Positions 1 through 6,282 of a stretch of 11,127 bases of DNA are shown here, one piece after another (position 1 is the first letter of the stretch; each line of letters begins with the position of its first letter). The stretch is from an uncultured Bacilli bacterium (GTDB taxonomy: Bacteria; Bacillota_I; Bacilli_A; RF39; UBA660). Location: contig CASRZP010000042.1 in NCBI GenBank assembly GCA_949440065.1, positions 1 through 11,127 on the forward strand. Direction: 5' to 3'. The notes under the pieces are model-generated. The model ran no database searches and was not told the DNA's origin. It saw only the letters and a list, made by a program, of their open reading frames with translations. A program made the translations under genes and the position numbers.

Positions 1-21
1 TGTAATATTCAATCACATTTC

Positions 22-38
22 TGTAATGAATTATTACA
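22..38. promoter_or_regulatory. 17-bp palindrome upstream of the orphan gene, possible operator
   Basis: TGTAAT (22-27) and ATTACA (33-38) form a perfect 6-bp inverted repeat around GAATT. Further TGTAAT half-sites lie at 1-6 and 80-85. A possible -10 hexamer, TATAGT, sits just downstream at 43-48, with only a poor -35 match (TTCTGT, 19-24), and TATAGT recurs at 75-80. A two-fold symmetric site this close to a candidate promoter would suit a dimeric repressor, but I cannot assign a regulator family. The AT-rich hairpin could instead be a weak terminator of a gene to the left of the window. Confidence 0.35.
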
Positions 39-107
39 CTTTTATAGTACCAAAAGATGTAAAAAAAAGTTAGTTATAGTGTAATAATAAATATAAAGGA
101 GGAAATC

Positions 108-683
108 ATGGTTGAAGAAAGTTTAAAAGAAATTTTGTTAAATCAAAAGCCAGGTGATTTTGATAAAATAGTTCATCACGTTATTACGAATGAAGATGTC
201 AAAGATTTTTACAATCTATATGAAGAAGTTTTACAATTATTGGCCAATAACGATTCTTTGCAATATGAGATAAAAACAATAACATATTCTACAATAAATA
301 GTATAGATAGATATGGATATCGCACTATGGATAGGTGTAGTGAAAAAATTACGATACTTGCATTAAAAGAAAATTTAGAAAAATTAGATAATATTACGGT
401 TTTAACCCAAAAAATGTTGATGGAAATTTATCAGCAGGGTTCATCTATGGTTATAGTAGGAAATGATGATTATATGACCAAAGGCTTGAAGTTACCAAAT
501 CAACAAATACTAGGATATTATCAATCAATGGTATGTTATTTACAAGATGATGAACTTGCTCACGCTATTTCTATGTTAATAAGTTTTATTGAGGAAAATG
601 GGACAGACTTTGAACAAATATCATCAAATGATTTAGCAAATTCGATAAAAGGGACATATCAAAAACAAAAAACTTATCAATAA
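108..683 (+). CDS. Conserved-looking hypothetical protein, 191 residues
   Basis: I do not recognise this protein. The ATG is preceded by a strong Shine-Dalgarno sequence, AAAGGAGG (95-102), with 5-nt spacing. The frame is open to TAA at 681 and codon use resembles its neighbours, so it looks like a real gene. It is acidic and apparently cytosolic: I see no signal peptide, membrane segment or cysteine-pair motif. The sequence reads as mostly alpha-helical, with amphipathic stretches near residues 25-60 and 85-110 and again near 130-165. The last 15 or so residues are polar and Lys/Gln-rich, probably a flexible tail. It is a single-gene unit: a terminator follows directly and the next gene, gerQ, is convergent. 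An upstream palindrome suggests separate regulation. Nothing in the sequence assigns a function. Confidence 0.75.
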   Translation: MVEESLKEILLNQKPGDFDKIVHHVITNEDVKDFYNLYEEVLQLLANNDSLQYEIKTITYSTINSIDRYGYRTMDRCSEKITILALKENLEKLDNITVLTQKMLMEIYQQGSSMVIVGNDDYMTKGLKLPNQQILGYYQSMVCYLQDDELAHAISMLISFIEENGTDFEQISSNDLANSIKGTYQKQKTYQ

Positions 684-726
684 TAAAATGTGATAGAATA
701 ATTATATTTTGCTTATTTTATGTACA

Positions 727-759
727 AAAAACACATCTTTAAATATGAGATGTGTTTTT
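727..759. terminator. Bidirectional intrinsic terminator between two convergent genes
   Basis: A 12-bp perfect stem pairs 727-738 (AAAA then ACACATCT) with 748-759 (AGATGTGT then TTTT), around a 9-nt loop. The A-rich left arm and T-rich right arm give a U-tract in either direction. It lies between the ends of the orphan gene (683) and gerQ (782), which converge, so one hairpin probably ends both transcripts. Confidence 0.85.
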
Positions 760-781
760 AAAATTTTATTATATGCTTAAA

Positions 782-1108
782 TTAATGGTTAATTGGTTCT
801 TCAAATTCAACGAAATTCAAATATACATTCCATAAAATAGTAGAATGATTATCCTTAGGGTCTCTTAATAAAGTATAATCTCTACCAGCGTCTTCAATGA
901 TTCCTTCAAAAATACGATCACGCCACTCAATAGAATCAGAATATGACATATAAAATTTAGCCATTTTACCTCGATTTAATTGTAAAAGATTCTCAGCATA
1001 TTGAGGTTGCCCAATGGGATTTTGATTTTGTCCTTGGTAATTAGGAAAATTTTGAATAGGGGGTTGACTTCCTCCTAAATATGGATTGGAATATGTATTT
1101 TGATTCAT
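782..1108 (-). CDS. gerQ: Spore coat protein GerQ (YwdL family)
   Basis: GerQ is a spore coat/cortex-interface protein. In Bacillus it is needed for germination with Ca-dipicolinate, for proper action of the lytic enzyme CwlJ, and is cross-linked late in sporulation. Residues 39-107 carry the conserved domain: ENLLQLNRGK, then FYMSYSDS, GIIEDAGRDY, and a C-terminal VYLNFVEFEEPI. Residues 1-37 are a low-complexity Asn/Gln/Pro/Tyr/Gly segment, as in other coat proteins. The protein has 108 residues, much shorter than the roughly 180 I recall for B. subtilis, and the loss is in the N-terminal tail. The first lysine is K48, so the N-terminal lysines used for cross-linking in B. subtilis are absent. 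The start has a clear AAAGGAGA Shine-Dalgarno (minus strand, 1121-1114). Transcription is single-gene, divergent from pduL. Confidence 0.95.
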   Translation of the reverse strand: MNQNTYSNPYLGGSQPPIQNFPNYQGQNQNPIGQPQYAENLLQLNRGKMAKFYMSYSDSIEWRDRIFEGIIEDAGRDYTLLRDPKDNHSTILWNVYLNFVEFEEPINH

Positions 1109-1130
1109 AAAAATCTCCTTTCGCTATTTC

Positions 1131-1158
1131 ATTATATGGGAAAGATGAAAAAATATTT
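1131..1158 (-). promoter_or_regulatory. Candidate gerQ promoter, sigma-E-like
   Basis: On the minus strand AAATATT (1158-1152) is followed after 13 bp by CATATAAT (1138-1131). This resembles the sigma-E pattern of an ATATT -35 and a CATAcAnT -10, though the spacer is about 1 bp shorter than usual. gerQ is sigma-E controlled in B. subtilis, which fits. The -10 also contains a perfect sigma-A TATAAT (1136-1131), but its expected -35 (TAAATA) is poor. Which sigma factor uses it is inference. Confidence 0.45.
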
Positions 1159-1184
1159 ACGAAAAAAGAGAAAAGTGATAAAAT
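1156..1184 (+). promoter_or_regulatory. Candidate sigma-A promoter of pduL with extended -10
   Basis: TTTACG (1156-1161) and TAAAAT (1179-1184) are 17 bp apart, and TG at 1176-1177 gives an extended -10 (TGaTAAAAT). The predicted start site, near 1191, falls on the Shine-Dalgarno AGGAG (1190-1194), giving a leader of only about 12 nt. The -35 overlaps the -35 of the divergent gerQ promoter candidate. Confidence 0.55.
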
Positions 1185-1202
1185 AACTTAGGAGATGATA
1201 GA

Positions 1203-1763
1203 ATGGATATAGTATTAGGTGTTTCTAATCGTCATGTACATTTGAATGTAGAAGATTACCAAACCTTATTTGGAAATACTCCTCTAGAAATAAAAAGGGA
1301 ACTTGTTCAACCAGGAGAATTTGCATCCAACTTAACGGTTACCATAAAAACAGAAAAGAATTGTATACCAAATGTTCGCTTATTAGGGCCATTAAGAGGG
1401 TATACCCAAGTAGAAATAAGTAAAACAGATGCTTATCAACTAGGCATTGACCCTCCCATTCGTGATTCTGGAGATTTAACTTCAGCTTCGTTAGTAGAAA
1501 TCATTGGTACCAATGGTTCCATAAAAAAAGAATGTGCCATTTTAGCGACAAGGCACATACATATGACAAAAAATGATCGACTAGCACTTCATTTAGAAGA
1601 TAAAGATGAAGTATCTATTGAACTAGGTGGTAAAAAAGGTGCCATATTACAACATGTTAAAATCAAAGAAGGAGAAAACTATTTCTTAGAATGCCACTTA
1701 GATACCGATGATGCCAATGCTACATTAGCAAAAACTGGAGATAGAGTGAAAATTATTCCTTAA
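1203..1763 (+). CDS. pduL: Phosphate propanoyltransferase / phosphotransacetylase, PduL type
   Basis: The enzyme interconverts acyl-CoA plus phosphate with acyl-phosphate plus CoA. With acetate kinase this gives ATP and acetate (or propionate). The two half-domains typical of PduL are clear: SNRHVHL at residues 8-14 and TRHIHM at 116-121. His11, His13, His118, His120 and a late His165 (in HLDTDDANA) fit the zinc ligands of the family, and Arg65 in GPLRGY fits the phosphate-binding arginine. At 186 residues it starts directly in the catalytic domain. It lacks the extra N-terminal helix that targets PduL to bacterial microcompartments, and no shell genes are nearby, so a soluble housekeeping role replacing the unrelated Pta enzyme is likely. 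AGGAG (1190-1194) lies 8 nt before the ATG. Its 3' end overlaps the convergent PBP gene by 4 bp. Confidence 0.93.
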   Translation: MDIVLGVSNRHVHLNVEDYQTLFGNTPLEIKRELVQPGEFASNLTVTIKTEKNCIPNVRLLGPLRGYTQVEISKTDAYQLGIDPPIRDSGDLTSASLVEIIGTNGSIKKECAILATRHIHMTKNDRLALHLEDKDEVSIELGGKKGAILQHVKIKEGENYFLECHLDTDDANATLAKTGDRVKIIP

Positions 1764-3712
1764 TCAGTAGTAGCATATTCATCAAATACAGGGTCTTCAC
1801 GACTAGGGTCAGTACCTTTAATAAAGTACATGACCTTTTTTTTAGGTGAACTCTCAGTAGCAGGTTTTCCTGAGATGGGTTCAACTAAAATCCCCACGAC
1901 ATTACTAGGCATAGTATACCATGTTGCTTCTTTATCTTTAAAATAATCTTCCATAGAATTCACCCAGATATTTTGTGCGTATTTATATTCAGAAACTTCT
2001 AAAGCTTGGTTGTTATCATAACCCACCCATACCGTAGTAACTACTTCAGGTGTATAACCAATGTACCAGTTATCCGTATTGGTTGTTCCTGATTTTAAGG
2101 CATACTTGTTGGTAAGTCTTGCTTTAATTCCTACTGCCGTTGGATAATTATAATCGATAAAGTCAGTATCATACGTAGAAGTTAATAAATTATTTAAAAT
2201 AAAGGTTAAACTTTTATTTAACACGGCTTCCTTTTCTTCTTTGTATTCATATAAAATATTACCATATCCATCTTCGATCTTCGTGATGAAATGAGGTTTT
2301 ACTTTGTATCCTTCATTAGCAAAGGCAGAGTACCCCGCGGCCATTTCTAATACACTAATTTCTCCTGTCCCTAAGGCAAGGGATGGAATAGGATCCAATT
2401 CAGCTGTGATTCCTACTCGTTTTGCCATATCGACTAACGAATTTTCTCCTAAAAACATATGAGTTTTTACAGCGTAGATGTTTTCTGAGTAGGCAATTGC
2501 TGTAGCCATGGAAATTGGTTTATGTCCATATTTGGCATTATAATTTTGGGGACTATAACTTTTGTTTCCTGAAAAGGTAAACGTAGTTTCTTCACTAGTA
2601 AAAGTAGTACTTGAAGTAAATCCGTTTTCTAAAGCCGAATAATATAAATAAGGCTTCATCGTGGAACCAACTTGTCGTTTAGCTTGGATGGCACGGTTAA
2701 ATTGACTTGCATTATAATCCCGTCCTCCGATTAAGGCGATGACTCCACCAGTATTAGGATCCATCATAATAGCAGCAGTTTGTAACGTATTATCTGGCAT
2801 AATTTCTTTTACATTTTCTTCTAGCAATGTTTGGGCATTAATATCTAAAGTAGTATAAATTTTTAGCCCTCCAGTATCTAAATAAGAAGAAGGGATTGAA
2901 GATATCGTTTTTAACTCTTTAATGACAGCATCTTGGTAATACATAATGGTACTTAAGTTAACATATTGCCTTTTTCCTGTAAAGTTTAGCTCTTCTAAAT
3001 AAGCAAGATCCGCTTCTTCTTGAGTAATCATTTTATTTTTTACCATCGAGTTTAAAATGATTAATTGTCTACTTTTAGCTAAATCAAAATTTACTAAAGG
3101 GGAATAGTTAGAAGGTGATTTAGGAATTCCTGTTAACATTGTTGCTTCTGCTAAAGATAGGTTGGTAGCACTTTTATTAAAATAATACTTAGCAGCATTT
3201 TCAATTCCATACATACCATGTCCATAGTTAATGGTATTTAAATATCCTTCTAAAATTTCTTCTTTAGAGTAGTGTGTTTCTAATTTTAAGGTTAACCACA
3301 TTTCCTTTAATTTACGTTGCCATGTTTTATCAAAATCTAAGAATAAATTTTTAGCATATTGCTGTGAAATGGTGGAGGCCCCTTGTTTTTTTGAACCTGA
3401 GGTGATATTGATATAAAGGGCTTTGGCAATACGTAAGAAATCAAATCCATGATGAGAAAAAAAGTGTTTATCCTCAATAGATAAGGTGGCATCTACTAAA
3501 TAAGGAGAAATTTCTTCTAAATTAATCCATTCCTTACTTTCAGATCCTTGAAAAAACATTTGCTTATCTTTATCATAAAGGGCAAAACTATTTGCACTTT
3601 TAATTTGAATTTTTGGACTTAGCTTTGCATAAGTATAAACGAAAACATTTAAAAGCATAAACAAAATACTCATGATTACTATGAATTTTACTACTCTTTT
3701 TACAATTTTCAT
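1760..3712 (-). CDS. Class A penicillin-binding protein (bifunctional transglycosylase/transpeptidase)
   Basis: This membrane-anchored peptidoglycan synthase polymerises lipid II and cross-links the strands. A signal anchor covers residues 7-29. The GT51 glycosyltransferase domain has all its motifs: EDKHFFSHHGFD (80-91, catalytic Glu80), GASTISQQ (111-118), RKLKE (133-137, second Glu137) and ILEGYLNTINYG (153-164). The transpeptidase has SxxK as S350-T-M-K353, SEN at 409-411 and KSGT at 540-543. Both active sites look intact and there is no PASTA or fibronectin extension at the C-terminus (650 residues). The Shine-Dalgarno AAAGGAAG (minus strand, 3728-3721) supports this start. In Bacillus a sporulation-linked class A PBP (pbpG/ywhE) lies in the general neighbourhood upstream of ywiB-argS, so this may be its counterpart. 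The motifs alone cannot separate it from a vegetative PBP1. It is divergent from DUF1934. Confidence 0.95.
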   Translation of the reverse strand: MKIVKRVVKFIVIMSILFMLLNVFVYTYAKLSPKIQIKSANSFALYDKDKQMFFQGSESKEWINLEEISPYLVDATLSIEDKHFFSHHGFDFLRIAKALYINITSGSKKQGASTISQQYAKNLFLDFDKTWQRKLKEMWLTLKLETHYSKEEILEGYLNTINYGHGMYGIENAAKYYFNKSATNLSLAEATMLTGIPKSPSNYSPLVNFDLAKSRQLIILNSMVKNKMITQEEADLAYLEELNFTGKRQYVNLSTIMYYQDAVIKELKTISSIPSSYLDTGGLKIYTTLDINAQTLLEENVKEIMPDNTLQTAAIMMDPNTGGVIALIGGRDYNASQFNRAIQAKRQVGSTMKPYLYYSALENGFTSSTTFTSEETTFTFSGNKSYSPQNYNAKYGHKPISMATAIAYSENIYAVKTHMFLGENSLVDMAKRVGITAELDPIPSLALGTGEISVLEMAAGYSAFANEGYKVKPHFITKIEDGYGNILYEYKEEKEAVLNKSLTFILNNLLTSTYDTDFIDYNYPTAVGIKARLTNKYALKSGTTNTDNWYIGYTPEVVTTVWVGYDNNQALEVSEYKYAQNIWVNSMEDYFKDKEATWYTMPSNVVGILVEPISGKPATESSPKKKVMYFIKGTDPSREDPVFDEYATTD

Positions 3713-3784
3713 CCTTAGCGCTTCCTTTCATTGTCGAAGTGTTAAAAAAATAGTGAAAAATATGTATGCATTTTGGAAAAGATA

Positions 3785-3793
3785 TGTTATAAT
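3785..3793 (+). promoter_or_regulatory. Extended -10 promoter of the DUF1934-argS-rpoE operon
   Basis: TGtTATAAT is a perfect sigma-A -10 with the TGn extension. The best -35 at 17 bp (TATGCA, 3765-3770) matches only 3 of 6, which an extended -10 can tolerate. The predicted start near 3800 leaves a leader of about 23 nt, too short for a T-box or riboswitch. Confidence 0.65.
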
Positions 3794-3822
3794 GCAAATT
3801 AGAAATTTGTGGTGTGATTTTT

Positions 3823-4170
3823 ATGTCTAAGATTAGAGTTGATTTTTCATTAGTTAATATGGACGGAAAATACGAATTTATGTGTTCTGGTATTAAAAAT
3901 TTACATAAAATTCATTTTCGTTATGATGATGCAACTTATCACTTTGATTTAGACAATCTTTTATTGATTAGAGAAGATAAAGAAAAAAAATCAACCTTCT
4001 ATTTTTCTAAAAAAAGGTTAAGGTATGAATTAAAGGTTGAAAAGTTACAATTTGAAGTTCCATTATGGATAAAAATTGAAAAAAAATGGAAAAATGGATA
4101 TGAAGTATCTTATCAATTAGAAGAAAATGATGATGTTAAAAATATTTGTATAAGTTGGGTGGAGGAATAG
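3823..4170 (+). CDS. ywiB: DUF1934 family protein (YwiB-like beta-barrel)
   Basis: This is a small 115-residue protein directly upstream of argS, the position and size of YwiB in Bacillus. The family (DUF1934) has a calycin-like beta-barrel fold and, as far as I know, no firm biochemical function. The sequence fits: it is rich in alternating hydrophobic/polar beta-strand stretches (for example TYHFDLDN, STFYFSKK and a closing KNICISWVEE), with no signal peptide or membrane segment. I place the start at the ATG at 3823, not at an in-frame GTG at 3814, because that GTG lies inside the Shine-Dalgarno-like GGTGTGAT (3811-3818), 4 nt before the ATG. It shares a promoter with argS, and its last codons carry the argS ribosome binding site, so translation of the two is probably coupled. 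Confidence 0.85.
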   Translation: MSKIRVDFSLVNMDGKYEFMCSGIKNLHKIHFRYDDATYHFDLDNLLLIREDKEKKSTFYFSKKRLRYELKVEKLQFEVPLWIKIEKKWKNGYEVSYQLEENDDVKNICISWVEE

Positions 4171-4171
4171 G

Positions 4172-5785
4172 ATGAAGGAACAATTAAAAGAATTATTAGA
4201 ACACCAAATGAGGACTTTATCAATTGATTATCCGAATGAATTTGTAATAGAAAAATGTAAAGATAAAAATAATGGAGATTATGCTAGTAATATTGCGATG
4301 AAATTAGCAAGTTTGTTAAAGAAAAGTCCATTAGAAATTGCTACGATGTTAACGAAAGATATAAATGATGAGAGAATTTTAAAAATTGAAGTGAAAGCAC
4401 CAGGTTTTATTAATTTTTTTGTGAAAAGGGATTATTTAATAGAAAATATAAAGAAGGTACTAGAAGAACAAGAAAATTATGGAAGGTCTAACATTGGGAA
4501 AAATAGACGAATAAATTTGGAGTTTGTCAGTGCAAATCCAACGGGAATTTTACATCTAGGACATGCTCGAGGTGCAGCCTTGGGAGATAGCTTGGCTAAT
4601 ATTTTGTCTTTTGCAGGATACGATGTGACTAAAGAATATTACATTAACGATGCAGGAAACCAAATTAATAATTTAGGACTATCTTTGTTAGCAAGGTACA
4701 AAGAGTGTTGTCATATAACAGTGAACTTTCCAGAAAACGGTTATCATGGAGAAGATATTATCGTAATGGCAAAAGAATTGTATCAAGAATATCAAGATAA
4801 ATGGTTAGATAAAGATTTATCATATTTTAAAGAATATGCCATGGAAAAACTGTTAGCTAAGATCGAAAAAGATTTGAAACGTTTTGGCGTAGTTTATGAT
4901 AAGTGGACAAAAGAAAGTTCTATCTATCAAGAAGGACGAGTAGAAAAGGCGATTGAGGTATTAAAACAATCAGATAATACATATATGGAAGATGGGGCTT
5001 TGTTTTTAAAAACGACGAAGTATCAAGATGATAAAGATCGGGTGATAATAAAACAGGATGGAACAAATACGTATTTGCTGCCAGATATTGCATATCATGC
5101 TTATAAGTATGAACGAGGGTATGATGAATTAATTGACATTTTAGGCGCAGATCATCACGGCTATACCAATAGATTAAAAGCAAGTATTGAAATGATGGGA
5201 TATGATTCTAAAAAATTGGAAATACTAATTTTACAAATGGTAAGGCTTCTTCGTAATGGAATAGAGGTAAAAATGAGTAAAAGAACAGGAAATGCTGTAG
5301 CACTTGATGAGTTATTAGATGAAGTCGGAAAAGATGTAGCTAGGTACTTTTTTGTTAGTCATAGTCCAGATACACAAATTGATTTTGACTTAGATTTAGC
5401 GATTAAGCAATCTAATGATAATCCAGTCTACTATATCAATTATGCTCACGCTAGAATTTGTTCTATTTTAAATGCCAATGAAAATTTATTGAGTAGGGAA
5501 GCAACTTATAAGAGCATAACTAGTGATAGTGCATATAATGTGTTAGAAAAGGTTTATGAATTCCCAGAAATTACGAAGCGATGCGCAATTAGAAAAGAGG
5601 TCCATCCCATTGTCAATTACGTGTATGAGTTAGCTAGTTTATTCCATAATTACTATGCACTAGAGAAAATTGTTAGTGATGATATAGAATATACTATTGA
5701 TCATTTAGCACTCATCAAGGCTGTACAAATTACCATTAAAAATGCTTTATCGCTAGTGGGAATACAAGCATATGAAAAAATGTAG
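4172..5785 (+). CDS. argS: Arginyl-tRNA synthetase
   Basis: This cytosolic class I synthetase charges tRNA-Arg with arginine using ATP. The N-terminal ArgRS-specific domain covers roughly residues 1-85 and includes the typical GDYASNIAM (35-43). The Rossmann catalytic core has the HIGH-type signature HLGH (128-131, in ANPTGILHLGHARGAALGD) and the KMSKS-type loop KMSKR (367-371). The C-terminal anticodon-binding helical domain (about 415-537) contains NPVYYINYAHAR. At 537 residues it is slightly shorter than B. subtilis ArgS, with no missing motif. GGAGG (4161-4165) lies inside the end of the DUF1934 gene, and the ATG follows that gene's stop by 1 nt. No T-box leader is present, so arginine-dependent control at this promoter is not evident. 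The gene is followed after 11 nt by rpoE. Confidence 0.99.
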   Translation: MKEQLKELLEHQMRTLSIDYPNEFVIEKCKDKNNGDYASNIAMKLASLLKKSPLEIATMLTKDINDERILKIEVKAPGFINFFVKRDYLIENIKKVLEEQENYGRSNIGKNRRINLEFVSANPTGILHLGHARGAALGDSLANILSFAGYDVTKEYYINDAGNQINNLGLSLLARYKECCHITVNFPENGYHGEDIIVMAKELYQEYQDKWLDKDLSYFKEYAMEKLLAKIEKDLKRFGVVYDKWTKESSIYQEGRVEKAIEVLKQSDNTYMEDGALFLKTTKYQDDKDRVIIKQDGTNTYLLPDIAYHAYKYERGYDELIDILGADHHGYTNRLKASIEMMGYDSKKLEILILQMVRLLRNGIEVKMSKRTGNAVALDELLDEVGKDVARYFFVSHSPDTQIDFDLDLAIKQSNDNPVYYINYAHARICSILNANENLLSREATYKSITSDSAYNVLEKVYEFPEITKRCAIRKEVHPIVNYVYELASLFHNYYALEKIVSDDIEYTIDHLALIKAVQITIKNALSLVGIQAYEKM

Positions 5786-5796
5786 GAGGTAAGAAA

Positions 5797-6237
5797 ATGA
5801 AAATCAAAAATATGAGTAAAGAAGAATTAGAATTACTTTCATATAAAGATATTACTAATTTGTTGTTAGAAGAAAACGGACAGATGAATACGGCAGAAAT
5901 ATTTAAGCAAATTGTAATGTTGTTGGGGTTACCTAACAGTGTATTTGAAAATAAAATAGGAGATTTCTACACATCATTAACGACTGATAAACGTTTTATT
6001 TTATTAACTGATGGTAAATGGGATTTACGTACTCGTCATGCTTCAGAGAAAATAATGATTTTAGATGATGAAGAGGATGATGAATTAGAAGATGTAAAAG
6101 AAGAAATTGAGGAAGACGCTCAAGAAGAATCATCAGATTTTGATATGGATGAAACAGAGGATGATTACGATGATGGTGACGACGAGTTAAAAGATTTAGT
6201 GGTAATTGACGAAGATGAAATGGAGCTAGAACAATAA
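5797..6237 (+). CDS. rpoE: RNA polymerase delta subunit
   Basis: Delta is an accessory RNA polymerase subunit of Gram-positive bacteria. It lowers non-specific DNA binding, speeds enzyme recycling and tunes sensitivity to initiating NTP levels. The two-part structure is clear in the 146 residues. Residues 1-82 are a folded HARE-HTH-type domain, with SYKDITNLLLEENG early and RFILLTDGKWDLR at 66-78. Residues 90-146 are a disordered tail made largely of Asp and Glu, which mimics nucleic acid. The tail is interrupted once by the hydrophobic LVVI near 134-137. The Shine-Dalgarno AGGAGGT (5784-5790) overlaps the argS stop codon, indicating translational coupling. It is probably the last gene of the DUF1934-argS operon because a terminator overlaps its end. 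Confidence 0.97.
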   Translation: MKIKNMSKEELELLSYKDITNLLLEENGQMNTAEIFKQIVMLLGLPNSVFENKIGDFYTSLTTDKRFILLTDGKWDLRTRHASEKIMILDDEEDDELEDVKEEIEEDAQEESSDFDMDETEDDYDDGDDELKDLVVIDEDEMELEQ

Positions 6238-6252
6238 CTACCTAGCTTTTTT
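6224..6252 (+). terminator. Probable intrinsic terminator starting inside the end of rpoE
   Basis: AGCTAG (6224-6229) pairs with CTAGCT (6242-6247) around a 12-nt loop, and six T residues follow (6247-6252). The left arm encodes the last rpoE codons and the stop codon is in the loop. The stem is only 6 bp, so termination may be partial and let some transcription continue into prfA, for which I see no convincing promoter. Confidence 0.55.
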
Positions 6253-6269
6253 ATCTATTGTTTATTAGT

Positions 6270-6275
6270 GGAGGG
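6270..6275 (+). promoter_or_regulatory. Shine-Dalgarno that sets the prfA start
   Basis: GGAGGG lies 7 nt before a GTG at 6283. An earlier in-frame GTG at 6268 overlaps this site and has no ribosome binding site of its own, so 6283 is the better start. The resulting N-terminus, (M)IERLEATEKRY, aligns with the usual RF1 start. Confidence 0.75.
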
Positions 6276-6282
6276 ATATATA

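Noticed and set aside
3761..3784. Sigma-E/sigma-G-like -10 (CATACATA, minus strand 3768-3761) upstream of the class A PBP
   Set aside because: The nearest -35-like element (ATATC, minus strand) is only 12 bp away and mismatched, and no sigma-A pair is better. I do not claim a promoter or sporulation control for the PBP on this.
3600..3797. 65-codon minus-strand open frame overlapping the 5' end of the PBP gene
   Set aside because: Out of frame with the PBP signal anchor, no good ribosome binding site, and it spans the PBP start region.
3794..3822. Possible T-box or riboswitch in front of DUF1934-argS
   Set aside because: The predicted leader is about 23 nt. It holds only a 6-bp AT-rich hairpin (CAAATT 3795-3800 with AATTTG 3804-3809), far too small for a T-box.
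4920..5183. 87-codon minus-strand open frame inside argS
   Set aside because: Opposite strand of the conserved ArgRS core; chance frame.
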